64,000 nucleotides of DNA from Oreohelix idahoensis (taxonomy: Eukaryota > Mollusca > Gastropoda > Stylommatophora > Oreohelicidae): contig JAMPIV010000298.1 in assembly GCA_024509875.1 (NCBI GenBank), positions 248,001 through 312,000 on the forward strand, in the 5' to 3' direction. Shown piece after piece: positions 1 to 10,250 of this stretch (position 1 is its first letter; each line of letters starts with the position of its first letter). A program made the translations under genes and the position numbers. The notes beneath the pieces were generated by a model. The model saw only the letters and a program-made list of their open reading frames with translations. It was not told the origin of the DNA and did no database searches.

Positions 1-198
1 TTAAAAATTGTACATTTTGTACATGGACCCCCTAGAATCCATTCACTGACTCCCAAGGGGGGTCCATGACCCACAAGTTAAGAAACCCTGTCATAAAAGG
101 ACAAAGGAAAAATGTTGCTCTGCCTTTAGCATTACAAAACACACTGCATGCTCAGGTCTGAACATTTGAAGTATGCATTAAGATCTATGATCACTTAC

Positions 199-303
199 CT
201 AATCTGTTCATTCCTTCTGTATCTGCAATAGGTCCTGGGGCAACACACACAACTCTCACCCTCTTAGGACCCCATTCCAATGCCTGATGCCTGGTAAGTG
301 TCT
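199..303 (-). CDS. DECR2: DECR2-like gene, exon 7 (last exon in window)
   Basis: The minus strand reads AG then ACA CTT ACC..., giving TLTRHQALEWGP, then VAPGPIADTEGMNRLG. This is the segment of peroxisomal 2,4-dienoyl-CoA reductase that follows the catalytic lysine helix (xxTRHLAVEWGP...APGPI in the human protein, from memory of the family). The acceptor is TTTCCAG at 304-305 and the donor is GTAAGTG just below 199. Entry phase 1 matches the exit phase of exon 6 (G+AG = Glu) and the exon leaves in phase 1. The PG motif after the last core strand is typical of SDR cofactor-binding loops. About 70 C-terminal residues of a normal DECR2 are missing and must lie left of position 1. Confidence 0.9.
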
Positions 304-384
304 CTGGAAACCACATTGTATTTTCCAAATTAAATTTTTTTTTGCATTATCAATTCCACTTTTAATAAAACAACAAAAGAGTTT

Positions 385-720
385 TTGTGTTCCTATGTAA
401 CATGCATAGATGCCAGTATGTGTGCCTATGTAACATGCATAGATGCCAGTGGAATAGGACATGATAAGAAGATGCCGGCAATAGATAGTACACACTGAGG
501 AAACCTGTTGATAGCATTACAAGGTAGTCTTGTCTTGGAATCCCCAAAGTAAGAAAGGTAGAGGGAGACAACAAAACACGAAGAAGAGAACTGGATACAG
601 AAGTGAAAGGAATAAACAGGACATGTGAAGACCTTGAGTGGATGGTAAAGGACAGAAGGATTTGGCATGAATTTTCTTTAAGGCCTATGCTCCATGGGGA
701 GATAAAGGGTAATGCTGATG
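385..720 (+). pseudogene. LINE 3' ORF remnant, preceded by a 33-bp tandem duplication
   Basis: This segment matches, by eye, the tails at 14.5-15.35 kb and 58.86-59.15 kb: a W-rich C-terminal region after the RT ('...TLRKPVD...', '...PQ.KR...'), then an acidic/aromatic stretch and a 'tatgctcc..tggg' end. Stops and frameshifts break it. Just upstream the 33-bp unit ending 'agatgccagt' is duplicated (392-417 and 425-450). It lies in intron 6 of the DECR2-like gene. The LINE clade is not assigned. Confidence 0.6.
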
Positions 721-984
721 ATGTAACATGTATACACACATAAACATGTTTAACATCGGGCTTCTCGGCTAGAGTAAAGGGCCAGATTGTCACTGAACAT
801 GGAAGGGCTTACTTGATAACAACCTCCAGCATGAGAATGGAGGTAGGCAGCACTAAGGTGGCTATCTGAAACTTCATTAACAAGGGCAGTTATTGGGTCA
901 GACTCTCAGTCCTTGCTTTGGAAGGGTCCAAAATGGATAACTATGACATGAATGGAAAACTTCCATAGAAGCCTTGAATCTTCA

Positions 985-1345
985 GGAACTGGTGTGGATC
1001 TACTGTCCTGGTCATGCAGGAGTACATGGCAATGAAAGAGCTGACAGACTAGCTTCATGAGCACCCACAGTGGGTGCAGTGAATATGGATAAGGGAGAGA
1101 TTCTGAGGACAATTAATGATCGCCTGTTAAAGAATGACACTGCAATTGATGAATCATTACGGTTAAGATTGCTGAAATTCGGCATGATATGCAAGACTAG
1201 CAGAGATGGGCGTATGAGATGATGCATCTGGCATGTATAGAACCAGTGTGCAAGAGGAACAATTAGCATTCAAACCCATCAACATTTGGTGAGGGAGACT
1301 TTAGCACCTATGGGTTTGTCCAGAGTACACTGATGTCGATTCTGA
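985..1345 (+). pseudogene. RNase-H-like LINE remnant (C-terminal RNase H and linker)
   Basis: The plus strand reads WIYCPGHAGVHGNERADRLA, which is the H-G-N-x-x-A-D-x-L-A block of the LINE-type RNase H domain, then a stop, then NMDKGEILRTINDRLL... The same downstream segment occurs on the minus strand at 62973-63185, and a related 3' tail ('cacctatgg.tttg.tcagagt') near 22.95 kb. Only the C-terminal part remains and it is broken by stops. It is a dead fragment in intron 6. Confidence 0.65.
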
Positions 1346-1619
1346 TCAAAAATAACAATGTTTAACATTCATATTAAGCACACTAAGCATACAAATTTTG
1401 AAAATTGTTCCTCAATACTCATCTCCATTCTGGGGCATCTTCTTCAGCTCTGCCTGTGAGGGTCTTGTTGTTTTGGCTTCTACCATTCTGCAGGTTCACT
1501 TTGGCCTCTCTACTCTTCTTTTCCTCTATGAGTTCCATTCAAGGGCATGTCTAGTTATACAAGTTGGTTGTTTAATTAAGGAATGTCTTATCCATCATTA
1601 TCATCAGGTGCCACCTTCA

Positions 1620-2056
1620 CAATGAAGGTCGACTGCAATGGATCTTCAATGTCTTCTGTCTCTTGTCTTTATGGTGCACGACTCTTTTCTGTCCATCTCT
1701 TGATCTTATCTTCCCACTTATAGTTCTGTTTTCTTCTTGCATGTTTGCCTTCAACTCTGCCTTCTATTATGGTCTTTAGTAAAGTGTTGTCTTTCTACAT
1801 GGCAAAAATATTTTAGGTGCCTAATTTTGATCTCTTCCATTAATTCTCTTTTCATTCTAGGTTTTCTACGACCTCTTTATTTGTTTTCTTCTCTTTCCAT
1901 GAGACGTGCCCCATTCTTCTATATATTCACATCTCAAGGACCTCAATTCTTTCTTCTGATTACTTGTTCACTGTCCATGTTTCTACACCATTCTCTTCTT
2001 CTTCTTCTGAGATCAGTTTCCTATGCTCAGCAATCTAAACAAGGAGATGAGTTGCC
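1620..2056 (-). pseudogene. LINE RT C-terminal remnant
   Basis: Minus-strand reading gives fragments such as YRRMGHVSWKEK, DNTLLKTIIEGRVEGK and WEDKIKRWT. These resemble the post-RT C-terminal tail common in many LINE ORF2 proteins (YRR..IxW....N.EV...LL..IIEG). Several stops and frameshifts are present. The clade is uncertain. Confidence 0.55.
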
Positions 2057-2180
2057 TCCATGAATCCAGTCGTCAAGCATATCTTCTATTATAGGTATAG
2101 CAAGTCGCTTTTGTGTTGGAATTACTAAACGTTCCACATGGTCAGCACTGATAATTGGGGTAGCCGACAGAAATGGATGA

Positions 2181-3089
2181 ATTCTGACGTTTTCTACCTT
2201 AATCGAATATGAAGCTTTACGTAGCCTGTCTAAGGCATACTATGAATCTAGTGCAACTGTTGAAGCAAGGACTGACGCTAATGGTTCATATGTAGAAGAT
2301 GTTATTTCCACAGGAGAGGTTGTCCTACATTTCTATAACACTACAAATAAAGTAATGATACAGGGCACAGAGTGCGCTATTAAAGATTGGGTTAGTACGG
2401 ACCTGAACAATTTATGGAAATCAGCAAATACTGCTGGAGTCAGTCGAGAGGCCATCATATCAAATGTGCCAGTTCAAAGTATTCCTGCAAAAACTTCTAA
2501 ATCTAAGAAGTTAGCAATCACACATTCCACTGTTTCCGCAGATATCACAACAAACATAACTCCCAATAAAGAGTGCAAAATGATGTCACAGACAAAACCA
2601 AAGTCACCAGCGTTAGCTGATACAAGTGACATCACAGAGACAGAACACCTATCAAGCACCTTTGACAGTAGTCCAACAACATCCCCTCTTACATTACCTA
2701 TGCACTTGTCACAAGATCAATTTTTAATAATATTGTCTGAGATGGAGATACTAAAAGCAGAGCTGAGCAGCCTCAAAAAAGCTTACGAGCAGCTCCATGC
2801 TGACCACATGTCCCTCAAAAATAGCTGTGAGAGAAACGAGTCTGAACAACAGAAAGAAAGCACACAGCAGAAGAATAAACACAGACAATGTAACACAAAC
2901 ACAAGCTCAGAGGGAAATTCCGACGGTAGTGAAGTACAGCATACGACACAAGCTGAACCGAGCCATAAAGAAGACCATGACCTGTGCATTCTTGAATTCC
3001 CTGCAGACATGAGCAGAATCCCTGTCCAGATTTCTACTCGGCAGCCCCCACTGTCGACAGCCAGTTCACATCACAGCATAAGTTTATAA
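2181..3089 (+). pseudogene. LINE ORF1, N-terminal part, truncated by an insertion
   Basis: The frame is open from 2181, after a TGA at 2178. The first Met is at 2355. Before it the frame reads EYEALRSLSKAYYESSATVE and GEVVLHFYNTTNKVMIQGT, which looks like genuine ORF1 sequence, so the true start was probably in another frame (an ATG at 2173 is +1) and lost to a frameshift. Residues around 2728-2830 form a likely coiled coil (ILSEMEILKAELSSLKKAYE). The frame ends at TAA 3087-3089, a stop created inside the inserted palindrome rather than by the LINE. The right half resumes in exactly the same register after the insertion. Confidence 0.75.
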
Positions 3090-3279
3090 ACTAATAAAAC
3101 GGTATTGAATCAGTTTTACAAATAACAGTTCACATGAGACAAGGGACGTTTCGGGGTAAAACCCGAAACGTCCCTTGTCTCATGTGAACTGTTATTTGTA
3201 AAACTGATTCAATACCGTTTTATTAGTTTATAAACTTATATTCCTTACCAGTTTTACTGCAGCCCCATAATTTATTTAC
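3079..3279. mobile_element. 201-bp palindromic insertion with 13-bp target-site duplication
   Basis: The insertion is flanked by the direct repeat TCACATCACAGCA at 3066-3078 and 3280-3292. From 3078 to 3239 it forms a perfect inverted repeat, 78-bp arms (3078-3155 and 3162-3239) around a 6-nt loop. A 40-bp tail follows (3240-3279), ending TTATTTAC. The same arm sequence, in single non-palindromic form, recurs at about 58733-58796. The right arm contains CCGAAACGTC and AATAAAACGG (reverse strand), motifs of the kind often seen near termini of Penelope-like elements. That link is only a suggestion. It is not a standard TIR transposon, because the duplication is 13 bp and the arms meet at the centre. 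Confidence 0.8.
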
Positions 3280-3291
3280 TCACATCACAGC

Positions 3292-4503
3292 AAGAAACCT
3301 ACACACAATCCCAGCATAGTTCAAACACAAGAAACAGCACACACTGCCACCGGCACACACACACATCTTTCAAATAGAAGGAAACACTTCATCTTTGGTG
3401 ACCAAAATGTGAAGGACCTTCAAAAATGTCAATTAGTAACAGCAGATATAGACAGGGTCACTGTTCGCTACAAAAACTGGGCATCTGCGCAGGACCTACT
3501 GACTCTCCTTAAAAGATATGAAACTGATCTTGATGTAGCCAGGGTCACTGTGCACATTGGTCTGTCGGACGCGCTAAAGCATAACGAAATTGCACAAACA
3601 GAGCTAAATCAAATCACAAGTAACTTCCAGTTCCTGTTCCCAAATGCAAAGGTATATTTTTCAGCTATTATACCTCCAGTTCGTTCACATTATAGGAAAT
3701 CTGTTGAGATGAACAACACAAAATTGAAAAAGCATTGCGTCAGACACCACCACACATTTATAGAACACTCCTCGTTCCTTGCCACATCCGGAGCTCCTAG
3801 GAAGCATCTTTATAGCGGTGACATTTCCTTATCCGATCAAGGAACCAGTATGTTGGCGAGAAACATCAAATTTCCAGAAAACACCCTCAGAGGCACAGCC
3901 AGCACATCAGCATCCAAGTATCCTTCAAAACAACACACGAATGTAACCAGCTACTCCTCTAATGCAATTTACGACCTTGAGTTTCCGCCAATACCCACAA
4001 CTTCAAGCACCAGCCAGACAACGTCACACAATCAGGAGTATCAAGACAGACCCCTTATTAGAACTACAGATGTGCAAGAAACAGCCAATAATATCGGCCT
4101 TCAGCAACATTCTACGACCGACGACCCCCCTCAACAACAACCTGAGACACTCCATTCTCAAAGATCTGTAAAAGATTCAATTCAACCAACTCAGGGTCCA
4201 CCTACTGAAATCTCACCACGTCCGCTGTCGCACCAGACACCAATGAGAGATCACCCATCATCGTTGTCATCACAGGTTTTCCCATATCAACCCGCACACC
4301 CAACCTTTCATAACTTTCTACATCAGCAAAGCCTCTTGAACTACGCACCTTACACTTGGAGGTCCTACTGGCCGGAATATCCCATTCATCCAACAACAGT
4401 ACCTCAACATCCCGCGAACACCTACTACCAAATGAATCATCTTTTACGGCCAAATCTATCTCGCTTTTATTATCCACAACCCTCTCCTCAACATTATCAG
4501 TGA
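3292..4503 (+). pseudogene. LINE ORF1, C-terminal part with SGNH/GDSL esterase-like domain
   Basis: Open from the end of the target-site duplication to TGA at 4501-4503. It reads KHFIFGDQNVKDLQK, then VARVTVHIGLSDALKH, then AKVYFSAIIPPVRSH, then RKHLYSGDISLSDQGTSML. This is the block order of the SGNH esterase found in ORF1 of CR1/L2-type LINEs (GDS block, GxND-like block, closing D..H block). The nucleophile position reads GDQ, not GDS, and the usual DGxH is SGDIS, so the domain is probably not catalytic. The last ~200 residues are rich in Pro, Gln, Ser and Thr. Frame register matches the left half if the 214 bp of insertion plus duplication is ignored. Confidence 0.75.
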
Positions 4504-4837
4504 CTGTTCACTTCACAAGTCGACGTCTCTGTAGGACCAGCAACTGTCGGATAATGCTTTATTTATTTATTCTCAGTATCTATTTGTTTGTCTGCCCGTC
4601 TATTCTCTTGGTGCAGCTTAACTTTGTTGTTAACCTTCACAGTGTGGATGGGTGTGCTTGTTGTGTGACAGTTTCTTACAATTTTTAACTAGTACAGTTA
4701 TCTGAATTGTTTGTAATTTGTTGTATTAAGGTGTGCATTTATGTACTATTACTTTTAATCTCACATATATAGCAACCTCGTGATGTTTATTTAGTTATTT
4801 ATTTTCTATTTGAGCGTAAAACTTCTTTCACATAAAA

Positions 4838-7666
4838 ATGTCAGGTAATTATGAACAATTACTAAATACAATTGGCTTACGGCTTGGCCACTTGAACGTA
4901 AACCATCTTTTAGGTAAAATTCCAGAACTCACACAAATTCTTAACCAAAATTTCCAGGTTTTTGGTTTTTCCGAAAGTCATCTGAATGAGAAAATAACCG
5001 ACGATGATATTGCGCTCAGAGGTTTTAAAACTATTCGGCGAGATTCTAGTAGACAATTAGAGACGGGTCTAGCAGTTTATATTTCTACTTCTCTCAGTTA
5101 TCGCCGCAGAAACGATCTTGAGACTATAGATATAGAATGCATATGGTTAGAGATAAAGCCCCAAAAGCAAAGATCTATTTTAATCGGATATCTTTATCGT
5201 AATCCCAGTGTAGGAACAACATGGTTTGAAGATTTTACCAACATGATGGATAAAGTTATTACTACAGTTAACGAAATTATTCTTCTTGGTGATTTTAATA
5301 TCGACATGCACAAGCCAAACAATATATGGACCAACATCATAGCATCGTATAACATGAAACAAATAGTCAACAAACCTACCAGAGTAACAACAACGTCATC
5401 CACACTGATCGATCATATTTATGTAACCTGTCCAGAAAATATTATAGAATGCTCCATCCCCACTATTGCTATGAGTGACCATTATCCCATATGTTGCACT
5501 TGGGCAAAAAATGGGTACAAATCTCCAAAAAATAAACACATTAGTTTTCAATATAGAAGTCTTAAAAATTTCAACCGTGAATTATTTTTGAATGATTTGC
5601 GAACTGCGCCTCTCGCCAACGTTTTTCAAATTCCTGATCCTGATGACGCCATCGCATATTGGACAATGATATTTTATAGTATTTTTAATAAGCATGTGCC
5701 TACTAAAGAAATTCGCATGAAAAGGCAAATTAAATCTCCATGGATCACACAAGAAGTTCTTGACGCTATGAGGCAAAGAGATAGAGCGCATAAAAATAAG
5801 GATATCACTACATATCGGACAATAAGAAATAAAGTACAATACTTAATTCGCAGAGAAAAGAAAAACTACTTTAGAAATTTAGTTCAGAGTAAAACAAACA
5901 GTAAAGAGATATGGAAGGCAATCAACACTTTAGTGAACAAACGAAATTTTCCAGACCCACATACTCCCAATACGCCACTTACTTGTACTGACTTCAGCAA
6001 TCATTTTCAGGCAGACATCAACAATATAAAATCCACCATTCCGTCTCCCCCTTGTGACTTAAGCAAATTATCAACGTTCTGCGAGAACAAATGTACTAAC
6101 ACAATTCCACCCGACATCCCTTTTATAACAGTTAACGAAGTTTACAACTATATTACTGGCCTTAAAGATAATAACTCATCGGGACTTGATGGAATCAGTA
6201 ATCGAATACTGCGATTTGCCGCACCTGCTATTAATGATTCACTGACATACATATATAATCAATGTATCGCAAGGAGTTACTTTCCATCCGCTTTTAAAAG
6301 CGCTAAAGTATACCCACTTCTCAAACCAGGTTCATCTGATAGTAGTAATCTTAGTAACTATAGGCCCATTTCTCTTATATCGTCGCTGTCCAAACCACTG
6401 GAAAAACACATCCACAAAACAACACTACAACACCTAGTAGATAACGACCTGCTAATCGACAGTCAGTCGGGGTTTAGACCAAAGCATTCATGCCACACAG
6501 CCTTAACAAAGATGATAGACAATTGGCACCTAAACATCAATAACGATAATAAATGTGGAGCAATATTTGTAGACTTCAAAAAAGCATTTGATATGATAGA
6601 TCACTTTATTTTAATCAGAAAATTAGAAACAATGAAAGTAAATATTAAGCTGGTAAAGTTAATTAAATCGTTCCTGTCAGACAGACAACAAATAGTCTCT
6701 TACAATAATTCCTTGTCGAACCCAACCGTTGTCCATACAGGTGTTCCTCAGGGCTCTATTCTCGGCCCTCTTCTATTTACCGTATACATTAATGATCTTC
6801 CTCTATATTTCAAACACTCATCATGTGACCTTTTTGCCGATGACTGTACTGTCTATACTAGTGATAAATGTTGCACCACACTAGAACAATCTTTACAAAA
6901 CGATACACATAATCTTATTACGTGGAGCAACGAGAATCGCATGCAAATAAATATTAGTAAAACAAAATGTATGTTAATATCAACCAGACAAAAACTACAA
7001 AACTTGCAGAAAACAACACTTCAGCTCTTCATTGGAACATCACTAATTGAAAACGTAAATGAACACAGAACTCTAGGTATCACTGTTGACCAACACCTAA
7101 GCTGGAACTCACATGTACATGCACTCACAAAGCAAACAGCACAAAAAGTTTACCAATTAGCCAAAATTAAACATTTCCTGGATGAAGAGGCAAGGAAAAT
7201 GTTCTACATATCTCATATACAAACGCATCTAGACTATTGTTCCACAATCTGGGATGGTTGTTCTGTCTCCAACACAAGAAGGCTCCACTCGCTTCAAAAA
7301 CGCGCAATGCGCCTTGTTGCTGATAAACACCAATCACATTGTATAGATTTATATAATTATCTTCAAATATTACCCCTCAGGAAGCGCTTCCTCTTTAACA
7401 AAGGGAAATTTATTCACAAAATCCTGTCACAGAATGCTCCAAAGTATCTTTGGCCGCTTTTAAAATACAATGACAGACGTAGTCAGCGCTTAAATAAATT
7501 ACAGGTACCCAAGCCCAGGCTTGACCTATTTAAAACTAGTTTGGCTTACTCAGCTGCTCATCTTTGGAACAATCTTCCCAATGACCTGAAAAACACGCAC
7601 AGTCCTTACTCATACAATCGTATACTATTCAAATACTTTATGTGTGCTGATTATATGCCACCCTAA
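4838..7666 (+). CDS. LINE ORF2: AP endonuclease and reverse transcriptase, 942 aa, uninterrupted
   Basis: The endonuclease domain spans about residues 12-220: LGHLNVNHL near 17-24, SESHL with Glu46, ILLGDFNID at 148-156 and SDH at 213-215. The reverse transcriptase lies at about 430-740: NYRPISLIS (508-516), the catalytic block VDFKKAFD (578-585), VPQGSILGPLLF (636-647) and FADD (666-669), then LGITVDQHLSW. FADD replaces the commoner YADD; the two catalytic aspartates are kept. There is no RNase H, and the protein ends about 200 residues after the thumb. It probably nicks target DNA and primes reverse transcription of its own RNA. No stop or frameshift is visible, so the protein may have been active recently even though ORF1 is broken. 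Confidence 0.93.
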   Translation: MSGNYEQLLNTIGLRLGHLNVNHLLGKIPELTQILNQNFQVFGFSESHLNEKITDDDIALRGFKTIRRDSSRQLETGLAVYISTSLSYRRRNDLETIDIECIWLEIKPQKQRSILIGYLYRNPSVGTTWFEDFTNMMDKVITTVNEIILLGDFNIDMHKPNNIWTNIIASYNMKQIVNKPTRVTTTSSTLIDHIYVTCPENIIECSIPTIAMSDHYPICCTWAKNGYKSPKNKHISFQYRSLKNFNRELFLNDLRTAPLANVFQIPDPDDAIAYWTMIFYSIFNKHVPTKEIRMKRQIKSPWITQEVLDAMRQRDRAHKNKDITTYRTIRNKVQYLIRREKKNYFRNLVQSKTNSKEIWKAINTLVNKRNFPDPHTPNTPLTCTDFSNHFQADINNIKSTIPSPPCDLSKLSTFCENKCTNTIPPDIPFITVNEVYNYITGLKDNNSSGLDGISNRILRFAAPAINDSLTYIYNQCIARSYFPSAFKSAKVYPLLKPGSSDSSNLSNYRPISLISSLSKPLEKHIHKTTLQHLVDNDLLIDSQSGFRPKHSCHTALTKMIDNWHLNINNDNKCGAIFVDFKKAFDMIDHFILIRKLETMKVNIKLVKLIKSFLSDRQQIVSYNNSLSNPTVVHTGVPQGSILGPLLFTVYINDLPLYFKHSSCDLFADDCTVYTSDKCCTTLEQSLQNDTHNLITWSNENRMQINISKTKCMLISTRQKLQNLQKTTLQLFIGTSLIENVNEHRTLGITVDQHLSWNSHVHALTKQTAQKVYQLAKIKHFLDEEARKMFYISHIQTHLDYCSTIWDGCSVSNTRRLHSLQKRAMRLVADKHQSHCIDLYNYLQILPLRKRFLFNKGKFIHKILSQNAPKYLWPLLKYNDRRSQRLNKLQVPKPRLDLFKTSLAYSAAHLWNNLPNDLKNTHSPYSYNRILFKYFMCADYMPP

Positions 7667-8077
7667 CTGATTGTGTTGTACTTTTATCTAATATACTGTA
7701 TGGAGGCTCTGATGATCTAGTTTTCATTACAATATACTTATTCTTAATATTATATTCTTAATAACTTATATTCTTAATTTTATGATCAGGTACTGTTAAT
7801 GTGTGCTGTTATACTTCCTTGTAATGTTGCACTGTCCTTAAATTAATACTTTCAGTACGCTGGAGAATGTTGAGTAACAGTAATAAAGATGAGCAAGAGG
7901 ATGGAAGAATGCAAGAGGGGACTGTGTCCGATTTTCAACCCTTGGCAAATTAATTGCTTTCGTATATGTCTATCTAACTATCTACCTAGTCTGATTTTGG
8001 TCTTGAGTTTGGGACGCAAAGGAAATGGAAAGGAAAATGGAAAGTAACTGTCTACCCACCTCATCTTGATGAACCTA

Positions 8078-8206
8078 AAAAAAAAAAAAGAAAAAAAAAA
8101 AAGTCCCTGAGTCATTCAGTTGAACACCGTATGAACATTTTACAAGTTCTCATAACATACCTCTGAATATGTCTCAAATCACTAATTTACAGTACGAAGA
8201 ATTCGA

Positions 8207-8245
<39 letters not shown>

Positions 8246-8340
8246 TATTTTTTATTTATTTATTTATTTTTCAAATTCATTATTACTATTAATTTTTTTT
8301 TTTTTTAATAATTATTTTATTTTATTTTAAAAACACTTTA
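8078..8340. repeat. A/T-rich low-complexity tracts
   Basis: Two A-runs (8078-8102), a run of about 26 T (8211-8236), then T-rich sequence with repeated TTTATT units to about 8330. It sits in the LINE 3' region and may mark a poly(A)-ended insertion, but no boundaries are clear. Confidence 0.6.
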
Positions 8341-8511
8341 ATTATGATGATTATTGCAAATGTAATATTACTTTTATAATGATAAATGCCTTAATAATGC
8401 TTAAAGTAAATGTGAGGATGAAAGGATATTAGTATACATGATGAGAGAGAGAGGAAGGGCAGAATGTCAGACGGGCCTGCGTGCCCAATTCTTAACCCTT
8501 TGAAAATAAAG

Positions 8512-8543
8512 TTCGTTCGTTCGTTCGTTCGTTCGTTCGTTCG
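8512..8543. repeat. (TTCG)8 microsatellite at LINE 3' end
   Basis: Eight perfect TTCG units directly after AAAATAAAG. They form the 3' tail of the plus-strand LINE. Read on the other strand they are (CGAA)n and abut the 3' end of the minus-strand RNase-H LINE, so two elements meet tail to tail here. Confidence 0.9.
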
Positions 8544-10250
8544 TCAGCAGGAGGTTTTCGCGGATGCCCCACAGTTTCTCTTCCACTTTTGTCTCCTGGG
8601 GCCAGGTTTGAGCTCTCAAGTCACCAAAGAGAAGGCACATTTGCAGAATGTGTTCCGGAGACTAGGGGGCCATTTTGGCATGTGCACTGGTCAGTTGGGG
8701 CAGCTTTCATTTTGTGGAGGTGGGCTTGTAGTCTGCAGTGTCAGTGGTTTTCTGTGTTCTGTCTAACTTTAGGATGGGGTCTTGTGGGTACTTGCTGCCT
8801 GTTCTCTGGCTCCATGCATTTTTGTACTTTCTTTTGATGAGTGTCTTTGCTTCCTTCTGGGTGCCTGCTTTTGCCAGTCTATCGGCTGCCTCATTTCCTG
8901 CAATACCCCAGTGTGCAGGAATCCATTGCAGTAAAACTTTGTTGTTGTTGGACAGCTGGTTCAGATGTTCTATGGCTGTTCTTGTTAAGAGATCTTCAGG
9001 TTCATTTTGAATAATCTGGAGAACTGACATGCGGTCGCATAAGAAGACTATATTTGATCATGTGAGTCTTTGTTCCTCCAGTATCTTTGAAGCCTCTAGG
9101 ATTACCTGTAGCTCTGCCCCGTAGTTTGTTGAGAGTTCTCCAGTAGCAATTGACTGTTCTATTTTTGGAGCGTTTGGCATTATTATTTGGATCCCTGCTC
9201 CTCCTTTCCTTACTTTCTTCTGAAGATCCTTCAGTGAAGACATGAATCCACTATGGACTGGGGTATTGATTGTTGAGGTGATCCAGTGTTTTCGTTTTCA
9301 GAATAGTGGAAGTCTCCACAGTTATGTTCTCAATGCCTGGGATTGTAAGGTGTACAGTGTACATGGGTATGGTGTTTGTGATGTTGTAGTATGCTACGAG
9401 CTGCTCCCATTCCTCTGGGTTTTCGGAGGCTACTTCTCAATTGGCAACCATCAGTTGTCTTGATAAGTGGTTGAAGATTGAACTTTTCAGTTGGTTTTTG
9501 GTTAGTTCTTTTATTTTCTCGTGCATGGGGTGCTGTTTTAGGCGTCTGAATTTTTCTGTCATGATGGTGATTTTCTCATTTCTGCGTTCTCTTAGATTTT
9601 GCAGTCCTGCTGTTGCTTCCATTGCTGTTATTGGTGTACTCCTTAGTCCTCTCTTATGATTCTGAGTCCTGCATTCTGTATTTTTTCCAGCTTCTGGAGA
9701 TTTGTATTTGCTGCTGTTGCATATGTAAGGTAAAGGTAAAGGATCCCGTTACACGCCCATTGAGGCATATTGGGAATATGGTGTTAGGCTCTTATTTTCT
9801 TGACCATTGGCACACTAGGGGTGATGTGGTCAGCATCACGCCGGGCACCTTAACCTTCCCAGTGGTTGCTTTGGTACCCAATTGGGGCTGGGTCGACCCA
9901 GGAGCCGTTTGTGGCCTTAAAAAATCCCACCTCATCTGGGGATCGAACCATAGACCACTGAGCAAGGAAGCCAGTGCACTAACCATTATGCTACCCTGAC
10001 TCCTATATGTTGCATATGTGCCCATTCCATATTCCACTACACCATAAAGTAATGAAGAATATATACAGCATTTGACGATTCTCTGTTTGAATTTGTGAGT
10101 TAGTTGTTTAGATTTTAGTATTTGTCTGATGTTGTTGAATGTAGCTTGTTGAATGTAGTCCTATCCATCTGTACTTCTTATTCTTGAATTTCAAGCTGTA
10201 CTGGTTTTTTGTCTAATTCTCTTCCATAGCACTGTGCTGGTTATTGCACC
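8544..10250 (-). pseudogene. RNase-H LINE remnant: RT thumb and RNase H
   Basis: Minus-strand reading from right to left: CIYSSLLYGVVEYGMGTYAT (post-RT, 10080-10020), the SINE insertion (9727-10007), LQKLEKIQNAGLRIIRE, then the RNase H pieces VFTEGS (degenerate TDGS), GGAGIQI, GELSTNYGAELQVILEA, and WIPAHWGIAGNEAADRLAKA (8.9 kb). A Cys-rich CTCQNGPLVSGTH-type C-terminal motif follows near 8.7 kb. Stops and frameshifts break it. The domain order matches I-clade-type LINEs and resembles the element at 45.6-48.3 kb. It lies in intron 6. Confidence 0.75.
9727..10007 (-). mobile_element. tRNA-derived SINE, copy 1 (with 12-bp TSD)
   Basis: Flanked by TGTTGCATATGT at 9715-9726 and 10008-10019. The minus strand starts GGAGTCAGGGTAGCATAATGG, with a box A-like TAGCATAATGG and a perfect box B GGTTCGATCCC, as expected for an internal RNA polymerase III promoter. 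Its 3' end reads TTTACC repeats. About 80% identical by eye to the copy at 13481-13735. It interrupts the RNase-H LINE, so it is the younger of the two. Confidence 0.88.

Larger units (their letters stand above)
2150..8543 (+). mobile_element. CR1-like non-LTR retrotransposon, near full length
   Basis: Layout: ORF1 (2181-4503, interrupted by an insertion), a 334-bp spacer, ORF2 (4838-7666, endonuclease plus reverse transcriptase, no RNase H), a 3' untranslated part with A/T-rich tracts, then AAAATAAAG and a (TTCG)8 tail at 8512-8543. An esterase-like ORF1, an APE endonuclease, no RNase H and a microsatellite tail are features of the CR1/L2-type LINEs. The 5' boundary is approximate and I found no certain target-site duplication. 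The 3' region holds two similar end segments (about 7.87-7.96 and 8.41-8.51 kb), so the last part could be a second, short copy. It sits in intron 6 of the DECR2-like gene, on the opposite strand. Confidence 0.8.

Noticed and set aside
362..793. 143-codon minus-strand open frame
   Set aside because: It is antisense to a LINE tail and no domain is seen.
1398..2063. Plus-strand open frames of 75 and 108 codons
   Set aside because: Antisense of the LINE RT tail read on the minus strand.
3141..3177. Hammerhead ribozyme in the palindrome (CCGAAACGTC)
   Set aside because: The GAAAC side is present but no CTGATGA core is found; the opposite strand of the hairpin is simply its own complement.
8512..8543. 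CRISPR-like array
   Set aside because: Short tandem TTCG with no spacers; animal DNA.
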